Of a DNA stretch of 8,142 nt, positions 7,112 to 8,142 are shown piece by piece. Made by a program: the position numbers and the translations under genes. The notes under the pieces are model-generated. The model searched no databases. It saw only the letters and a list, made by a program, of their open reading frames with translations, and had not been told where the DNA came from. Position 1 is the first letter of the stretch. Each line of letters opens with the position of its first letter. The stretch comes from Nitrososphaerota archaeon (GTDB taxonomy: Archaea > Thermoproteota > Nitrososphaeria > Nitrososphaerales > Nitrososphaeraceae): the NCBI GenBank assembly GCA_005877345.1, contig VBPR01000010.1:1-8142 (forward strand), in the 5' to 3' direction.

Positions 7112-7127
7112 AGTAATTTAAATTACT
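7112..7127. promoter_or_regulatory. 16-bp perfect palindrome over the likely TATA box of the small membrane protein gene
   Basis: AGTAATTTAAATTACT is its own reverse complement. It ends 20 nt before the ATG at 7148, so its AT-rich core occupies the TATA position for a leaderless transcript. A dimeric regulator bound here would compete with TBP. Unlike the palindrome at 2337-2352 it is not a simple A-run/T-run. Confidence 0.4.
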
Positions 7128-7147
7128 CAAGAATATTCAATATAACA

Positions 7148-7327
7148 ATGAATATCTTTCTATTAGTAACCACCATATTTTGTATACTTTTATTACTATT
7201 TATCGCCTATGCATTTATCGACAATAGTGATTTTAAATTAATTAATGAAGCTGCTAATACAGGGACTCGTTTAGAAATTGATACATCCTCAGGGAATGAA
7301 ACGGCAAACGAGACGGAAAACCAATAA
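7148..7327 (+). CDS. Small single-helix membrane protein (59 aa)
   Basis: The frame runs from ATG 7148 to TAA 7325-7327. Residues 1-24 (MNIFLLVTTIFCILLLLFIA …) are strongly hydrophobic and form a signal anchor or uncleaved signal. The remaining 35 residues are polar and acidic and end with NETANETENQ, which contains two N-glycosylation sequons, so the tail probably faces outside. There is no lipobox around C12 and no recognisable domain. Support for a real gene comes from its hydrophobic-then-polar design, the well-placed TATA region with a palindrome upstream, and an unoccupied gap on both strands. It is divergent from the ClC gene and convergent with 7398-7979. No function is recognised, and such a short frame could still be chance. 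Confidence 0.5.
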   Translation: MNIFLLVTTIFCILLLLFIAYAFIDNSDFKLINEAANTGTRLEIDTSSGNETANETENQ

Positions 7328-7340
7328 TTTATTTTGTTAA

Positions 7341-7363
7341 TAGAATAATTTTAATTTATTCTA
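7341..7363. terminator. AT-rich inverted repeat between convergent genes
   Basis: TAGAATAA (7341-7348) and TTATTCTA (7356-7363) are perfect 8-bp arms around a seven-base TTTTAAT loop. The element lies in the 70-nt gap between the stop codons of the small membrane protein gene and the minus-strand gene at 7398-7979. That position suggests a shared terminator or mRNA 3'-end hairpin, but the stem is weak and archaeal termination mainly needs T-runs. Confidence 0.3.
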
Positions 7364-7397
7364 CAGACTTCTGTTTAGAATACCAACTTCTTTCAGG

Positions 7398-7979
7398 TTA
7401 GCTTACTTTTAGATCAAATAGTGCCTGTTCTGTCTTAATTGGAATAAAATTAATTCCCATGACGCTTATCTGCACTGAATATTGGCCTTCTTGATCGAAT
7501 TTATACGGAATTTTAACGATCCCTTCAGCTGTGTGGAGCAATGGTTGTCCAGTTTTAGATGACGCTCTAAAAACTTCGCTGTTCATTTTGCTTATTGCAA
7601 GATCATAGTCTACATGGACTTGTACTGATTGCGTAGATGGCTGTAAGAAAGTAATCATGAATTGCGTGCCCACGTTCTTTGCTACTGGAAAAGGCTTAAT
7701 TTGTAAATCAATATCGACGCTTGTTCCGTTTGTAGCTGATTTAGTATCAGAAGAAGTAATCTGTACCGGTTTTGAAATTTGTGTACTATTTGCTGCTGTG
7801 GCATTAGTACTATTTGCTGCTGTGGCATTAGTACTATTTGCTGCTGTGGCATTAGTACTATTTGACGTGTTTGAGGTTTGTAAAAAGCCGAAACCTGAAT
7901 CTTTAAACATTGGAATGAAAACAAGTATTGCAAAGGAGAAACAAATTATAAAATAAATCATACCAATTTTTTTAGTCAT
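7398..7979 (-). CDS. Secreted or membrane-anchored beta-sandwich protein with sequon repeat (193 aa)
   Basis: After MTKK, residues 5-24 are hydrophobic, giving a signal peptide or N-terminal anchor. Residues 35-68 are a low-complexity stretch containing three perfect copies of NSTNATAA plus partial copies, with eight overlapping N-X-S/T sequons, so it is likely a heavily glycosylated spacer lifting the domain from the membrane. Residues 88-193 are a beta-rich, Ig-like domain (QFMITFLQPS … VHVDYDLAIS … QYSVQISVMGINFIPI … FDLKVS). It resembles the C-terminal domain of the 678-2015 product (NADVNYDLIIRN) and the end of the remnant at 2028-2296. No catalytic or metal-binding motif stands out. The ATG at 7979 has a TATA-like box about 25 nt upstream. 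A similarity to FixH/YtkA-like folds was considered but is not demonstrable by eye. Function is unknown. Confidence 0.75.
   Translation of the reverse strand: MTKKIGMIYFIICFSFAILVFIPMFKDSGFGFLQTSNTSNSTNATAANSTNATAANSTNATAANSTQISKPVQITSSDTKSATNGTSVDIDLQIKPFPVAKNVGTQFMITFLQPSTQSVQVHVDYDLAISKMNSEVFRASSKTGQPLLHTAEGIVKIPYKFDQEGQYSVQISVMGINFIPIKTEQALFDLKVS
7783..7864. repeat. Perfect 24-bp tandem repeat, about 3.4 copies, within the 7398-7979 gene
   Basis: Three identical 24-bp units at 7783-7806, 7807-7830 and 7831-7854 are followed by a 10-base partial unit. Each unit begins GTACTATTTGCTGCTG and encodes eight residues (NSTNATAA) on the minus strand. The unit length is a multiple of three, so copy-number change would lengthen or shorten the glycosylated spacer without breaking the frame. 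Identity at the DNA level points to recent expansion by slippage or unequal recombination. Confidence 0.95.
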
Positions 7980-7998
7980 TCTTAAAGATAAATATAAT

Positions 7999-8009
7999 TA
8001 TTTAATAAA
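7999..8009 (-). promoter_or_regulatory. TATA-like box of the gene at 7398-7979
   Basis: Read on the minus strand this is TTTATTAAATA, centred about 25 nt before the ATG at 7979. The spacing again predicts a leaderless or nearly leaderless transcript, and no ribosome binding site is seen in between. Confidence 0.5.
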
Positions 8010-8142
8010 CCTTACAATATCGGATCCAGTAAAATTTTTTCTTATATAATATCGCAATTTTAAAAATCATAGCATAAATCTGGCCATACGCTCATATTTC
8101 CGTGTGGATAGCAGTGAGTACGTCAGCATGGAACGGTATAAA
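8010..8142 (+). other. Right-edge region, possible start of a gene leaving the window
   Basis: No complete gene is present here. Overlapping GTG codons at 8102 and 8104 each open a plus-strand frame to the window end; the 8104 frame reads VDSSEYVSMERYK with an internal ATG at 8128. An ATAAAT box at 8074-8079 is centred about 26 nt before 8102, the spacing seen at other starts in this window. A minus-strand frame ending in TGA at 8092-8094 is also open to the edge, so the direction cannot be settled. Confidence 0.2.

Noticed and set aside
7783..7864. Tandem identical units were considered as a CRISPR array.
   Set aside because: The units are directly adjacent with no spacers and stay in frame within a coding gene.
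7657..7956. A plus-strand frame through the 24-bp repeat would encode a Val/Leu/Phe/Ala-rich repeat protein.
   Set aside because: It is antisense to the better-supported 7398-7979 gene, has no promoter, and its hydrophobic repeat is simply the complement of the sequon repeat.
1..8142. Search by eye for tRNA, rRNA, insertion sequences and integration sites.
   Set aside because: No GTTCRANNC-type T-arm with a matching acceptor stem, no rRNA-like segment, no transposase motif and no long terminal inverted repeat were found.

Overview
The window most likely comes from an ammonia-oxidising thaumarchaeon (Nitrososphaerota), probably a low-GC soil lineage such as Candidatus Nitrosocosmicus. This rests on an archaeal-type NirK two-domain copper protein, secreted Asn/Thr-rich beta-sandwich proteins, and TATA-like boxes about 20-30 nt before start codons with no Shine-Dalgarno sites, which suggests leaderless transcripts. 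The genus is inferred from gene content and AT-richness; no search was run.

Layout, left to right. (1) 1-542: 3' part of a PAC2-family (proteasome assembly chaperone-like) gene that enters from outside the window. (2) 678-2015, minus: a large secreted protein of unknown function with terminal beta-sandwich domains. Its promoter lies inside (3) 2028-2296, plus: an apparent frameshifted, 5'-truncated remnant of a gene for a related secreted domain. (4) 2375-3145, plus: a protein with two tandem CxxC/CxxC zinc modules and a C-terminal SHOCT motif. (5) 3347-4885, plus: a NirK-type copper nitrite reductase with an extra cupredoxin domain fused at the C-terminus through a Met- and sequon-rich linker. 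(6) 5021-6949, minus: a ClC-family anion channel or transporter with a CBS pair and an altered selectivity-filter motif. (7) 7148-7327, plus: a small single-helix membrane protein of 59 residues. (8) 7398-7979, minus: a small secreted or anchored beta-sandwich protein with a perfect 24-bp tandem repeat in its coding sequence. The last ~160 bases hold the promoter of (8) and possibly the first codons of a gene leaving the right edge.

How the genes relate. No tight operon is visible: every gene has its own upstream gap and most pairs are convergent or divergent. Several products (678-2015, nirK, 7148-7327, 7398-7979) are predicted to act outside the membrane or in it, so the region looks like a cell-surface and redox neighbourhood. 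The zinc/SHOCT protein is co-directional with nirK and 201 nt upstream; a regulatory link is possible but unproven. Perfect 16-bp palindromes sit at matching distances before the zinc/SHOCT gene and the small membrane protein gene, and a 7-bp inverted repeat abuts the nirK TATA box. No RNA gene, CRISPR array, insertion sequence or clear new multi-gene system was found.
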